Origin: an uncultured Odoribacter sp.
GTDB lineage: Bacteria; Bacteroidota; Bacteroidia; Bacteroidales; Marinifilaceae
Length of the DNA stretch: 64,000 bases
NCBI GenBank assembly: GCA_910588375.1
Contig: CAJUQA010000012.1
Span: 19,303 to 83,302 of the forward strand
Reading direction: 5' to 3'
Part shown: piece after piece, positions 17,291 through 26,186 of the stretch
Layout: the number at the start of each line of letters is the position of its first letter
How positions within the stretch are numbered: the stretch's first letter is position 1
The notes under the pieces: generated by a model
Databases searched by the model: none
The model's input: only the letters and a program-made list of their open reading frames with translations
What the model was told of the DNA's origin: nothing
Made by a program: the position numbers and the translations under genes

Positions 17291-18757
17291 ATGAATAAAC
17301 GGTTTATAGTATGTATTGCAGCACTGGCGGTTTTTGTTTCCGCCAGTGCTCAATCTCAAATGCAGGATTTTAAGAAGTTCAGAGAGGACCTTAAGAAACG
17401 ATATTCCGATTTCCGTTCGAATGTCCTTAAAGATTATGACAAGTTTCTGGAAGGGGTATGGAAAGAGTATGAGCAGTTTAAGGCTTTCAAAGAAGATACT
17501 GTTTCCAAACCTCCCGTTCCTCCGGTCGTTCCCAGTGTGTTGGCACAACAACCGCTGCCGGTAGTGTTGCCCTCCCCTATTCCCGAACTCAGCAGGAAAA
17601 GTCCGGAGGCAATCCCCACTCCCGAATTCAAGCCTATCGTTTCCCAAATATTTCCGCTTCCCGAAAAGGAGTTTGACTTTTACGGCATTCCCGTTTCTTT
17701 ACCGGAGGTGTTTGTCGTTTTACCGGATTCATTGAAAGTATCGGCCGATTATGCCGAAGCGTGGCGTTCTCTGGAGAAATCGGAAATAAAATCCGCTTTG
17801 ATTCCCGCTTTGAAAGCCAAAGCCGCGGAGTTTTCACTCAATGATTACCTCACTTATGAACTTGCCTATTCTTATGTGGAAGCAGTGGCGGAACTCCACA
17901 GCAATGCCTTGATGTCTATGCTGCATTATATTCTCGCCAATATGAATTATGATGCACGAATCGGTGTCAATAGTGAGGGCGAAGCCGTTTTACTTTTACC
18001 GTTTAAACAGGATATGGTGTATGGGCGGACTTACCTCCAGATTAACGGACAGAATTATTTTACATTCCGAAACAAAGAGGCTTCCCAAAAGCATCCGGCA
18101 TCCATGAAACTATATACGTGCGAACTTCCAGCAAATTCGGATACCGGTAGTAAGTTTGACTTACGGATTGACAGCCTTACGCTTCCGTATACCCCACAAC
18201 CCTATAAGCTTTCGGGCGCCGGGCTGGAAGTTTCCGGCGAATTAAACGGCAATATTCTTAAACTTCTTTACCATTACCCGCAAATGCCTACAGGCGAATA
18301 TGCACGCTCAAGTATTCTCCAGAATACCCGTCAGAATATTGTGGAACAGCTTAAAACGCAATTGGAAGACCAGCCTCAACTGGAAGCCGTGAATACGCTT
18401 TTACATTTTGTGCAAGAGGCTTTCGAGTATGCTACCGACAGTGCTTTTCACGGATTCGAGAAGCCGTACTTTTTTGAAGAAACGTTGTATTACCCCAAAT
18501 GTGACTGCGAAGACCGGTCTATCTTTTATACTTATCTGTTGTGGCACGTGCTCGGCATTGAGAATCAGTTGCTGAGCTTCCCCGGCCATGAAAGTGTTTC
18601 GGTGAATCTCGCCGAGCAGATAGAAGGCGATTCGTATGAGTATGAGGGAAAAAGATTCTATATTTCCGACCCGACGTATATGGGTGCGTCGTCGGGTATG
18701 TGCATGCCGCAATATAAAACGGTATCGCCGGAAATCGACCATACGTACGCCCCCTAA
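17291..18757 (+). CDS. Exported transglutaminase-like cysteine enzyme
   Basis: A 488-residue protein with a signal peptide (about 1-20). A coiled, charged segment follows (about 25-60), then a Pro-rich linker (about 75-110), a large beta-rich middle and a C-terminal papain-fold domain of the transglutaminase-like superfamily. The catalytic triad can be read: Cys406 in CDCEDRS (the same CED pattern as in LapG-type enzymes), His433 in PGHESVSV and Asp460 in ISDPTY. Such domains act as proteases or acyl-transferring enzymes. It is the last gene of the operon, 6 bases after the previous one, and is followed by a strong terminator. With the caspase it makes two exported cysteine enzymes in one transcript. 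Confidence 0.82.
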   Translation: MNKRFIVCIAALAVFVSASAQSQMQDFKKFREDLKKRYSDFRSNVLKDYDKFLEGVWKEYEQFKAFKEDTVSKPPVPPVVPSVLAQQPLPVVLPSPIPELSRKSPEAIPTPEFKPIVSQIFPLPEKEFDFYGIPVSLPEVFVVLPDSLKVSADYAEAWRSLEKSEIKSALIPALKAKAAEFSLNDYLTYELAYSYVEAVAELHSNALMSMLHYILANMNYDARIGVNSEGEAVLLLPFKQDMVYGRTYLQINGQNYFTFRNKEASQKHPASMKLYTCELPANSDTGSKFDLRIDSLTLPYTPQPYKLSGAGLEVSGELNGNILKLLYHYPQMPTGEYARSSILQNTRQNIVEQLKTQLEDQPQLEAVNTLLHFVQEAFEYATDSAFHGFEKPYFFEETLYYPKCDCEDRSIFYTYLLWHVLGIENQLLSFPGHESVSVNLAEQIEGDSYEYEGKRFYISDPTYMGASSGMCMPQYKTVSPEIDHTYAP

Positions 18758-18768
18758 GTCTGTTTCTT

Positions 18769-18798
18769 AACCTCCGTATTCTCAGTAATACGGAGGTT
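18769..18798. terminator. Bidirectional terminator between caspase operon and cbpM
   Basis: AACCTCCGTATT (18769-18780) pairs perfectly with AATACGGAGGTT (18787-18798) around a six-base loop. It lies between convergent genes, 11 bases after one stop and 2 bases from the other, and can serve both. Confidence 0.85.
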
Positions 18799-18800
18799 TG

Positions 18801-19100
18801 TCACAGTAATGTGCCTTCGTAAAGGCGAAGACGATTCCGCAACAGGCTTAGTTCTTTTTGCAGGTTTTCCATCTTTTCCAATAAGTGACGGATGGCGTCG
18901 ATTCCCTCGATGTTGATGGAGAGGTCGTAATACATGCGGGAGTAGCGCTCGACTTCACACAATTGTGAGGAAAGCAGATAATGTATTCCTTCTATGACCC
19001 GGGTATTTATCAAACCTTCGGTCTCCAATAGGGTGATAAATGAAGGATCGATATGGCTTTTCCGACAATATTCGCTGACAATGATTAAATCCGTTTCCAT
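18801..19100 (-). CDS. cbpM: CbpM-like chaperone modulator
   Basis: A 99-residue protein with a MerR-like N-terminal helix-turn-helix-like part (VSEYCRKSHIDPSFITLLETEGLI) and a C-terminal coiled coil. This is the architecture of CbpM, which binds the J-domain of CbpA and blocks its work with DnaK. It starts 13 bases after the stop of the DnaJ-like gene, the usual cbpA-cbpM order. Confidence 0.85.
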   Translation of the reverse strand: METDLIIVSEYCRKSHIDPSFITLLETEGLINTRVIEGIHYLLSSQLCEVERYSRMYYDLSINIEGIDAIRHLLEKMENLQKELSLLRNRLRLYEGTLL

Positions 19101-19113
19101 AGTGTCCTCCCTT

Positions 19114-20031
19114 TTAGCTGATTTGTTGTAATTCCCTGAAGAGTTCTTTTTGCTTTTCCGTCAAATGTGTGGGTATTTCCACCCGCCAGGTCACGATTAA
19201 ATCACCATATTGCCCTTCCTGTTTATAAACGGGAAAACCTTTCCCTTTCAAACGCACTTTGACGCCGTTCTGTGTTTCGGGTTTTACTTTCAGTTTTACT
19301 TTCCCGTCAAGCGTATCAATGAATTGTTCTCCCCCCAAGACGGCCGTATAAAGATTCAAAGGCACATCCGCATAGAGGTCGTTGCCCAAACGTTTAAAAA
19401 CAGTATCTTCCGGAATGACAAAGGTGATATATAAATCTCCGGCAGGCCCTCCGTTCATGCCCGGAGCCCCCTGTCCACCCAATTTAATTGTCTGCCCGTT
19501 TTCTACTCCGGCAGGGATGGTGATACGGATTTTCTTCCCGTTTACCGTCAGCACCTGTTTGTGCGTCCGGGCTGCATCCCGCAAGGAGAGGTGCAATTCC
19601 GCATTGAAATCCTGTCCGCGGAAGCCGGCAGAGCGTCCGCCACGATGCCCACCCCGCGAACCAAATAACGATTCGAAGAATTCGGAAAATTCTCCGTCCT
19701 CACCCGAGAAGCCTCCCCCCGACGATGACCAGTAAGCACCACCACTACCTCCCGCTCCGCCATATTGCTGACGGTATTGCTGTTGTTGGGCTTCAAATTG
19801 GTCAGCATGTTGCCAGTGTTCACCGTATTGGTCGTACTTCTTTCGCTTGTCCGGATCGCTGAGTACCTCGTTGGCTTCATTGATTTCCTGAAACCGCCGT
19901 TTGGCATCCGGGTCATTGGGGTTTAAGTCGGGATGATGTTTGCGCGCGAGCTTTTTGAAAGCCTTGCGTATATCCTCCTGGGAAGCCTTTTTATCTACGC
20001 CGAGAACGTTATAATAATCGATGTATGCCAT
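19114..20031 (-). CDS. cbpA: CbpA-like DnaJ co-chaperone
   Basis: A 305-residue class II DnaJ protein. The J-domain spans about residues 4-70 with the HPD motif in KHHPDLNPND. A Gly/Ser/Gln-rich linker follows (about 80-130), then the C-terminal substrate-binding beta domains. The cysteine-rich zinc domain of true DnaJ is absent, as in CbpA. It stimulates the ATPase of DnaK and delivers substrates. It forms an operon with the modulator cbpM and lies upstream of it. Confidence 0.93.
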   Translation of the reverse strand: MAYIDYYNVLGVDKKASQEDIRKAFKKLARKHHPDLNPNDPDAKRRFQEINEANEVLSDPDKRKKYDQYGEHWQHADQFEAQQQQYRQQYGGAGGSGGAYWSSSGGGFSGEDGEFSEFFESLFGSRGGHRGGRSAGFRGQDFNAELHLSLRDAARTHKQVLTVNGKKIRITIPAGVENGQTIKLGGQGAPGMNGGPAGDLYITFVIPEDTVFKRLGNDLYADVPLNLYTAVLGGEQFIDTLDGKVKLKVKPETQNGVKVRLKGKGFPVYKQEGQYGDLIVTWRVEIPTHLTEKQKELFRELQQIS

Positions 20032-20112
20032 AGTTTTATGTGTAAGAATCTTTCTGTCTCACCCATTCATTCTACGGGCAAAAGTTTAAAAAGATTTTCC
20101 CCAAGGATATAA

Positions 20113-20148
20113 AATTTAAACGCCCTTGTTTCCAAGGGCGTTTAAATT
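20113..20148 (-). terminator. Intrinsic terminator after the SIMPL gene
   Basis: A perfect 16-base stem (AATTTAAACGCCCTTG and its complement) with a four-base loop, followed on the minus strand by a T-rich run. It starts 17 bases past the SIMPL stop codon. Confidence 0.88.
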
Positions 20149-20164
20149 CTATTTATTGTCTCTT

Positions 20165-20869
20165 TTATTTCAATTCGAAACGTACCAATACGGAATGTTT
20201 TAAAGGTATTTTTTCAAAATCCAATACGGGAGCCATTTCCTCCTCTGCATCCATTACGGAAGCAGCCTTGAACGATACGTTGGCAACAGCACTCAGACGG
20301 GGATAATACCCTCCTCCGCTTTCACTGATATACAAAGCCCTGCCTGCCTTTTGCCCCACTGCTTCCGCAAAGGCATCCGCTTTTTCTTTTGCCGCCTTGA
20401 CAGCGTTGATTTTGACTTCCCGACGCAATTTCTCTAACTGGGAATGGTCCACCCGATCAATAGAGATATTGGAAATACCCGCTTTTTCCAATTCCACTAT
20501 CAACGCTCCTATTTTGTCCGCCCCATGCAGGCAAAGCTGGTATTCTTTTTCCGTTTGTATGGCTGTCCGTTTAAGGAAATAGGATTTGAAGTCACTGGAG
20601 AGGTCTTTTATAAGCAAGTCTTTCCGCACGTCTATTCCCAATTTCTTCAATATCGCCACCATTTCTTTTTCCAGGGTTTCCAGCGATTTTTTCCCTTTGT
20701 CTTTTTCGCTCAGTACAATTTTAAGATAGATTTCATCGGGCACGATTTCCATTTCGGCCGTACCGGTCACTTCTATGTAGTTCTGGTCTATGAAATTCTT
20801 TTCACCGGATTGCGCCCGGCCGATTCCCCAAGTGAACAAGAGGCATAAAACAAGTGTTGTCAGTTTCAT
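20165..20869 (-). CDS. SIMPL-domain (DUF541) exported protein
   Basis: A 234-residue protein with a signal peptide (about 1-19). Most of the rest is a SIMPL/DUF541 domain: IEVTGTAEMEIVPDEIYLKI near the start, and AAKEKADAFAEAVGQKAGRALYISE in the second half. Family members (for example YggE) are periplasmic or outer-membrane-associated and linked to oxidative stress tolerance, but their chemistry is unknown. It lies 34 bases after the YeiH-like transporter start region on the same strand (the two genes may be cotranscribed) and ends at a strong terminator. Confidence 0.9.
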   Translation of the reverse strand: MKLTTLVLCLLFTWGIGRAQSGEKNFIDQNYIEVTGTAEMEIVPDEIYLKIVLSEKDKGKKSLETLEKEMVAILKKLGIDVRKDLLIKDLSSDFKSYFLKRTAIQTEKEYQLCLHGADKIGALIVELEKAGISNISIDRVDHSQLEKLRREVKINAVKAAKEKADAFAEAVGQKAGRALYISESGGGYYPRLSAVANVSFKAASVMDAEEEMAPVLDFEKIPLKHSVLVRFELK

Positions 20870-20903
20870 AACTTATTCTGTTTTAAAATTAACTATTCAT
20901 ATT

Positions 20904-21953
20904 TCACATCAGATAAGGGGCTACAAATTTGACCAAAGCATAGCCGCCAATCATTAACCAACCATACAATATCAATGCCAAAACAAAAGGTTTCGCCCCC
21001 GCTTTCTTAAATTTTTCGATGTTCGTTTCCGCTCCCAAGGCAGTCATGGCCATTGTCAACAAAAAAGTATCCAATCCGTTTATGAAGTCTATCACTCCGG
21101 CAGGCAACAAATTGAAAGAATTGAAACCGATAACGGCAAGGAATCCCAAAGCAAACCAAGGTATGGTCAATTTACCAGACGATTCGTGTTGCGTTCCGGC
21201 ATCAGACTGTAATTTTTTCTTTACTCCTGAGGCCCAATAACCGAGTAGCAGCAATACAGGAACCAGCATGATTACCCGAAGCATTTTGACAATGATGGCA
21301 ACATCGGATATCTCTTTCCCCATCGCATTGCCAGCACCCACGACGTGAGCCACTTCGTGCAAAGTGGCACCCGTATAAACCCCCATCTGGTTGGCCGACA
21401 CTTCAAGCACTCCATTTCGATAAAGCACCGGATAGATAAACATGGAAATCGTACCGAAGATGACCACCGTAGAAACCGCCACCGCTGTTTTATAGGGCTT
21501 GCTTTTAATGGTAGCCTCCGCACCCAAGACGGCAGCGGCTCCGCATATCCCGCTCCCGACTGAAGTCAAGAGTGCCACATCTTTGTCCATTTTCAACAAG
21601 CGCCCGACAAATATTCCCCCTATGATGGTCACAAGCACCACTATTGCATCAATTATTATCGCAGACAGGCCTACATCCACTATATTCTGGAAGGTAAGCC
21701 GGAATCCGTAGAGGATAATTCCCAACCGCAATAACTGTTTCGAACTGAATAGAATACCGGGCACCCATGTCTCCGGAAGACGGTTGCGCAGGCTGTTGGC
21801 ATACAACATTCCCAATATAATCCCTATAATCAGAGGACTAAAGGAGAGTTGCCTCATGAGAGCCGTATCACCGATATAGAAAGCCGCACACGAAAAAAGG
21901 GCTATCAATAAAACGCCATGAAGCATGTTGCTTCTCTTCTCACTTAATTTCAT
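20904..21953 (-). CDS. yeiH: YeiH-family putative sulfate exporter
   Basis: A 349-residue integral membrane protein with about ten hydrophobic helices. It carries the conserved block LLTSVGSGICGAAAVLGAEATIKSKPYK of the UPF0324/YeiH family (COG2855), and a typical ending with YALVKFVAPYLM. Members are annotated as putative sulfate exporters, with little experimental support. The SIMPL gene follows after 34 bases. Confidence 0.9.
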   Translation of the reverse strand: MKLSEKRSNMLHGVLLIALFSCAAFYIGDTALMRQLSFSPLIIGIILGMLYANSLRNRLPETWVPGILFSSKQLLRLGIILYGFRLTFQNIVDVGLSAIIIDAIVVLVTIIGGIFVGRLLKMDKDVALLTSVGSGICGAAAVLGAEATIKSKPYKTAVAVSTVVIFGTISMFIYPVLYRNGVLEVSANQMGVYTGATLHEVAHVVGAGNAMGKEISDVAIIVKMLRVIMLVPVLLLLGYWASGVKKKLQSDAGTQHESSGKLTIPWFALGFLAVIGFNSFNLLPAGVIDFINGLDTFLLTMAMTALGAETNIEKFKKAGAKPFVLALILYGWLMIGGYALVKFVAPYLM

Positions 21954-22056
21954 TGTTTCGATTCTTCTGGGTTAACAATGCAAAGGTATGACAAAAAAGT
22001 AAGATAAAGAGCAGAGAAGAATAAGAAAACAAAAAGAGAAAAATGTGCCATAACAA

Positions 22057-22248
22057 CTATACAAGCAACCATTCATAAGCCGGGATAACCCGTATTTTCT
22101 TCCCTTCCATTTCCATTTCCTCTCTCTGGAAGTCGGTGATAAGAAATAAGTTTTCACAGCGGGTTTCTTTAGAAGCAGTGAGCATTCCCCTGAATTCCCT
22201 GCGGCGTGTTTTTTCATCGGACAAGTCATAAAATACTCTGACTGCCAT
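22057..22248 (-). pseudogene. C-terminal remnant of a DUF4143-type ATP-binding protein
   Basis: The 63 codons encode only the last part of a DUF4143 (AAA-type) protein: LSDEKTRRREFRGML, then LFLITDFQREEM and the closing KKIRVIPAYEWLL. This matches the nuclease-like tail of these roughly 400-residue proteins. The ATPase part is absent. Directly upstream lies the purL terminator, so nothing of the missing 5' part remains. It is probably a deletion scar and not a working gene. Confidence 0.65.
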
Positions 22249-22259
22249 AAATAATACAA

Positions 22260-22302
22260 AAAACGGGAACAGCTAAAAAAAGCCGCTCCCGCTTTTAGTT
22301 TC
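22260..22302 (-). terminator. Intrinsic terminator of purL
   Basis: On the minus strand a GC-rich stem of about 12 pairs with two G-U pairs (GCGGGAGCGGCT against AGCTGTTCCCGT) is followed by a run of six T. It lies within 50 bases of the purL stop. Confidence 0.82.
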
Positions 22303-22313
22303 TATAACGGAAA

Positions 22314-25300
22314 TTATTTATGTGTTTCTATCCATTTACGGGCATTGACAAAAGCCTCTATCCACGGGGTTACTTCATCCTCCTGACGGTCTTCGGCATA
22401 ATAAGCCCAATTCCACGGAGCAATAGAACGTTCCAAGTGAGGCATCATCGCCAGGTGACGACCATCCTTGCTCACAATGGCAGCAGCAGCAAAAGGCGAG
22501 CCGTTAGGATTTGCCGGATAAGCGTCATAACTGTATTTCAACGGAATATTGTATTCGCTTTCAGCATACGGCAAACCGAACTTTCCTTCCCCATGAGCTA
22601 CCCATACCCCTAAACGAGCCCCGCTCAGTGAACCGAAAAGTACCGAATTATTCGGCTGTACGGCCACATTCACAAAACCGGATTCAAACTTATGGGAATC
22701 GTTGTGCAACATCTTCGGCATCTCTTTATGTTCCGGATAAATCAGTCCGAGTTCAACCATCAGCTGACAACCGTTACAAATACCCAAACTCAACGTATCG
22801 TTTCGCTTGTAGAAGTTCTCCAATGCCTGACGGGCTTTTTCATTGTATTTAAATGCTCCCGCCCAGCCTTTGGCAGAACCCAATACATCCGAATTGGAAA
22901 AACCGCCGACAAAGACAATCATATTCACATCTTCAAGCGTCTCGCGCCCGGAAACCAAATCCGTCATATGCACATCCTTCACATCAAACCCAGCCAAATG
23001 CAAAGCCCATGCTGTTTCTCGCTCACATTGGCATCCTTTTTCACGAATTACAGCGGCACGGACTCCCGACTTGCCTTTACGATCAAGTTCCAAGCCCCAA
23101 TCAGCCAATTTCCCGGTGAAATTCTGCGGGAATTTGTATTTCAACTCATTATTCTTATAACTCTTATATCTTTCCAACGCTTTCTCTTCCCCACTCTGCC
23201 GACGATCAAGCAAATAGGATGTCTTAAACCATAAATCACGCAAAGAAGCTATATCCAAAGACCACGATGCAGCATCTTTCTTAATATTCAAGCTACCGGC
23301 TTTTCCCGGTTTACCGATAAATCCGTAAGCCACTCCGGCCTGCTCCAATATGGCAGACACCTTCTTGGCATCTTTGTCCGCAATCTGTAGCAGTACTCCC
23401 GGATTTTCCGCAAACAAAATCTTGATAATATCTTTCTCCGATAAGAAAGACAAATCCACATCCAAACCCAAACGGTTATCCGCAAAGCACATTTCCAACA
23501 ACGCCGTCACCATACCTCCCGCAGAAATATCATGCCCCGCCAATACCAATCCGCCGTCGACCAACTCCTGTACGGCAGTAAAAGCTTTCACAAAATAGCC
23601 GCTGTCTTTCACATCGGGCACTTCCTTACCCACTTTATTCAATATCTGCGCAAAACTGGAACCGCCCAATTTCAATTTATCAAACGAAAAATCAATATAC
23701 ACCAATTCCGTATCCGGATTATTTTTCAACACCGGAACCACAATTTTACGAAAATCGTTTACCTCTCCCACCGTAGAGATAATCACCGTTCCGGGAGCAT
23801 ATACCTTTTTGTCGCCATATTTCTGCGTCATGGAAAGCGAATCTTTTCCCGTCGGGATATTCACACCCAAAGCGATTGCAAACTCACTTGCCGCTTCTAC
23901 AGCCTGATACAAGCGGGCATCTTCTCCCGGCTTACGGCAAGGCCACATCCAATTGGCTGACAAAGAAACGCCCTTCAATCCTTTTTCAATCGGCGCCCAC
24001 ACCAAGTTCGTCAACGCCTCCGCAATTGCCAAACGCGAACCGGCACCCGCATTCGCCATCGCCGATACAGGAGCGTGTCCTATTGAAGTGGCAATACCCC
24101 GATGACCGCTATAATCCAATGCGACAGCCGCCACATCACTTAAAGGCAATTGCAACGGTCCCACACACTGCTGACGAACAATGCGCCCCGTTACCGAACG
24201 GTCTACCTTATTCGTTAACCAATCTTTACAAGCCACAGCCTCTATTTGCAATACCTGCTCCAAATACTCTTCCAGTTTATCCGCAGAATATTCCAAATCG
24301 TTATATTTTTCCCGGATGGTCTTATCCTCCATAATCGTTTTTGGAGGATTACCAAACATGTCTTTCAATTCCAAATCAATGGGTTTCTCTCCCGTCTTCG
24401 CATTTTCAAACGTAAACTTCATGTCTCCCGTCGTCTCACCAATCACATACATCGGAGCCCGCTCACGGTCTGCAATCTTCTGCAATGTCGCCACATCCTT
24501 TTCCTTCATCACCAATCCCATACGCTCCTGCGACTCATTGCCCACAATTTCCTTGGCAGACAGAGTCGGATCACCCACCGGCAATTTTTCCATGTGAATC
24601 TTTCCTCCGGTTTCCTCTACCAACTCCGACAAACAGTTCAAATGCCCTCCAGCTCCGTGGTCATGAATCGAAACAATCGGGTTTTCACTACTCTCCGCCA
24701 TAGCCCGGATAGCATTGCACACACGCTTCTGCATTTCCGGATTGGAACGCTGTACGGCATTCAACTCTATCGCCCCGGCATATACTCCGGTATCCACTGA
24801 CGACACAGCACCACCACCCATACCGATGCGATAATTATCTCCTCCCAACAATACCACTTTATCACCCACTTCCGGAGTATGTTTCATCGCTTGTTCACGA
24901 TTCCCGAATCCTACTCCCCCTGCCTGCATAATCACTTTATCATATCCATAGGTCTGTCCGTCCTCCTCATGTTCAAAAGTCAGCAAAGAACCGCAAATCA
25001 ACGGTTGACCGAACTTATTACCAAAATCGGAAGCCCCGTTCGACGCCTTAATCAAAATATCTTCCGGTGTCTGATACAACCACTTCCGGGGATCTATTTT
25101 CTGTTCCCACAATCGGGAAGCATCCAAACGGGGATAAGAAGTCATATAAACTGCCGTACCGGCTATCGGCAACGCTGCCTGGCCTCCGGCAATACGGTCA
25201 CGTATTTCTCCACCCGTACCCGTAGCAGCTCCGTTAAAAGGTTCCACCGTAGTCGGGAAATTATGGGTTTCCGCTTTCAAAGAAATAACCGTATCGATTT

Positions 25301-26009
25301 CCTTTGTTTCGTAGAAATCCGGTTTATCCTGCGTGTGCGGAGCGAACTGCATCGCTTGCGGTCCCTCGATAAAAGCACAATTATCTTTATAGGCAGAAAC
25401 TATCCGGTTCGGATTCTCCTGCGACGTCTTCTTTATCAATTTAAAAAGCGTACTTTCCTTCTCCTCTCCATCAATGATAAATGTACCGTTAAATATCTTA
25501 TGACGGCAATGTTCCGAATTCACTTGGGAAAAACCGAATACCTCGGAATCTGTCAAAGCCCTTCCCAACTTCTTCGCCAATCCCTCCAGATAGGCAATCT
25601 CCTCTTCATTCAAAGCCAATCCCTCCTGCCGGTTATATTCCCGGATATTCTCAATATACACCACCGCATCCGGCTTTTTATCTATCGTGAAAGTATGCTG
25701 GTCCAATCCCTTGTAGAATGCCTTCAACATCGGGTCAAACGGCGTCTTTTCATTCTCGGTCCGCGTAAACTCTTCAATACGCAAAATGCCGCTGATTCCC
25801 ATATTCTGTGTGATTTCAACGGCATTCGTACTCCAGGGTGTAATCATCTCGCGACGCGGCCCGACAAAATAACCCGACAACGCTTCTTCCTTCACCCGTT
25901 TCGCCCCGCCGAACAGCCACTCCAGCTTACTGACATCAAGAGGATTTTCAGACGTAGCATAATGCACTGCATACACCACAGCATCTTTCTGATAGAAAAC
26001 TATACTCAT
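22314..26009 (-). CDS. purL: Phosphoribosylformylglycinamidine synthase
   Basis: A 1231-residue single-chain FGAM synthase, the large form found in proteobacteria, Bacteroidetes and eukaryotes. It converts FGAR, glutamine and ATP to FGAM in step four of purine synthesis. In order: a short N-terminal PurS-like domain, a linker, two AIRS-type ATP-binding modules (for example SLKAETHNFPTTVEPF and GGEIRDR in the first), and a C-terminal class I glutamine amidotransferase. The amidotransferase nucleophile is the Cys in LGICNGCQLM, and the His/Glu pair lies in MPHLERS near the end. It has its own promoter and terminator. Confidence 0.97.
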   Translation of the reverse strand: MSIVFYQKDAVVYAVHYATSENPLDVSKLEWLFGGAKRVKEEALSGYFVGPRREMITPWSTNAVEITQNMGISGILRIEEFTRTENEKTPFDPMLKAFYKGLDQHTFTIDKKPDAVVYIENIREYNRQEGLALNEEEIAYLEGLAKKLGRALTDSEVFGFSQVNSEHCRHKIFNGTFIIDGEEKESTLFKLIKKTSQENPNRIVSAYKDNCAFIEGPQAMQFAPHTQDKPDFYETKEIDTVISLKAETHNFPTTVEPFNGAATGTGGEIRDRIAGGQAALPIAGTAVYMTSYPRLDASRLWEQKIDPRKWLYQTPEDILIKASNGASDFGNKFGQPLICGSLLTFEHEEDGQTYGYDKVIMQAGGVGFGNREQAMKHTPEVGDKVVLLGGDNYRIGMGGGAVSSVDTGVYAGAIELNAVQRSNPEMQKRVCNAIRAMAESSENPIVSIHDHGAGGHLNCLSELVEETGGKIHMEKLPVGDPTLSAKEIVGNESQERMGLVMKEKDVATLQKIADRERAPMYVIGETTGDMKFTFENAKTGEKPIDLELKDMFGNPPKTIMEDKTIREKYNDLEYSADKLEEYLEQVLQIEAVACKDWLTNKVDRSVTGRIVRQQCVGPLQLPLSDVAAVALDYSGHRGIATSIGHAPVSAMANAGAGSRLAIAEALTNLVWAPIEKGLKGVSLSANWMWPCRKPGEDARLYQAVEAASEFAIALGVNIPTGKDSLSMTQKYGDKKVYAPGTVIISTVGEVNDFRKIVVPVLKNNPDTELVYIDFSFDKLKLGGSSFAQILNKVGKEVPDVKDSGYFVKAFTAVQELVDGGLVLAGHDISAGGMVTALLEMCFADNRLGLDVDLSFLSEKDIIKILFAENPGVLLQIADKDAKKVSAILEQAGVAYGFIGKPGKAGSLNIKKDAASWSLDIASLRDLWFKTSYLLDRRQSGEEKALERYKSYKNNELKYKFPQNFTGKLADWGLELDRKGKSGVRAAVIREKGCQCERETAWALHLAGFDVKDVHMTDLVSGRETLEDVNMIVFVGGFSNSDVLGSAKGWAGAFKYNEKARQALENFYKRNDTLSLGICNGCQLMVELGLIYPEHKEMPKMLHNDSHKFESGFVNVAVQPNNSVLFGSLSGARLGVWVAHGEGKFGLPYAESEYNIPLKYSYDAYPANPNGSPFAAAAIVSKDGRHLAMMPHLERSIAPWNWAYYAEDRQEDEVTPWIEAFVNARKWIETHK

Positions 26010-26043
26010 TTTATACTAAATTTATTTCACTTGATTAGTGCAA

Positions 26044-26073
26044 CAAAGATAATGATTTCACAATTAAATCAAA
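26044..26073 (-). promoter_or_regulatory. Promoter of purL
   Basis: On the minus strand TATCTTTG (26044-26051) is a full -7 box, with TTTG (26070-26073) 18 bases upstream. It lies 35 bases before the start codon. No PurR or riboswitch element is evident. Confidence 0.7.
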
Positions 26074-26130
26074 CAAACAGCTGTAACCGAAATCACCGGT
26101 ACCTCAACCTCCTGTAACTTCCATAAAAAA

Positions 26131-26156
26131 CTCCTGTAATTTTTTGATTACAGGAG
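26131..26156 (-). terminator. Intrinsic terminator of the ABC-F gene
   Basis: CTCCTGTAAT and ATTACAGGAG form a perfect ten-base stem with a six-base loop. On the minus strand a run of six T follows. It lies about 30 bases past the ABC-F stop. Confidence 0.85.
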
Positions 26157-26186
26157 CTTTTACTATTATAAATTTCTCGTCCAAAA

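Noticed and set aside
24879..26117. A 412-codon plus-strand frame
   Set aside because: Antisense to the N-terminal part of purL, with no known motif.
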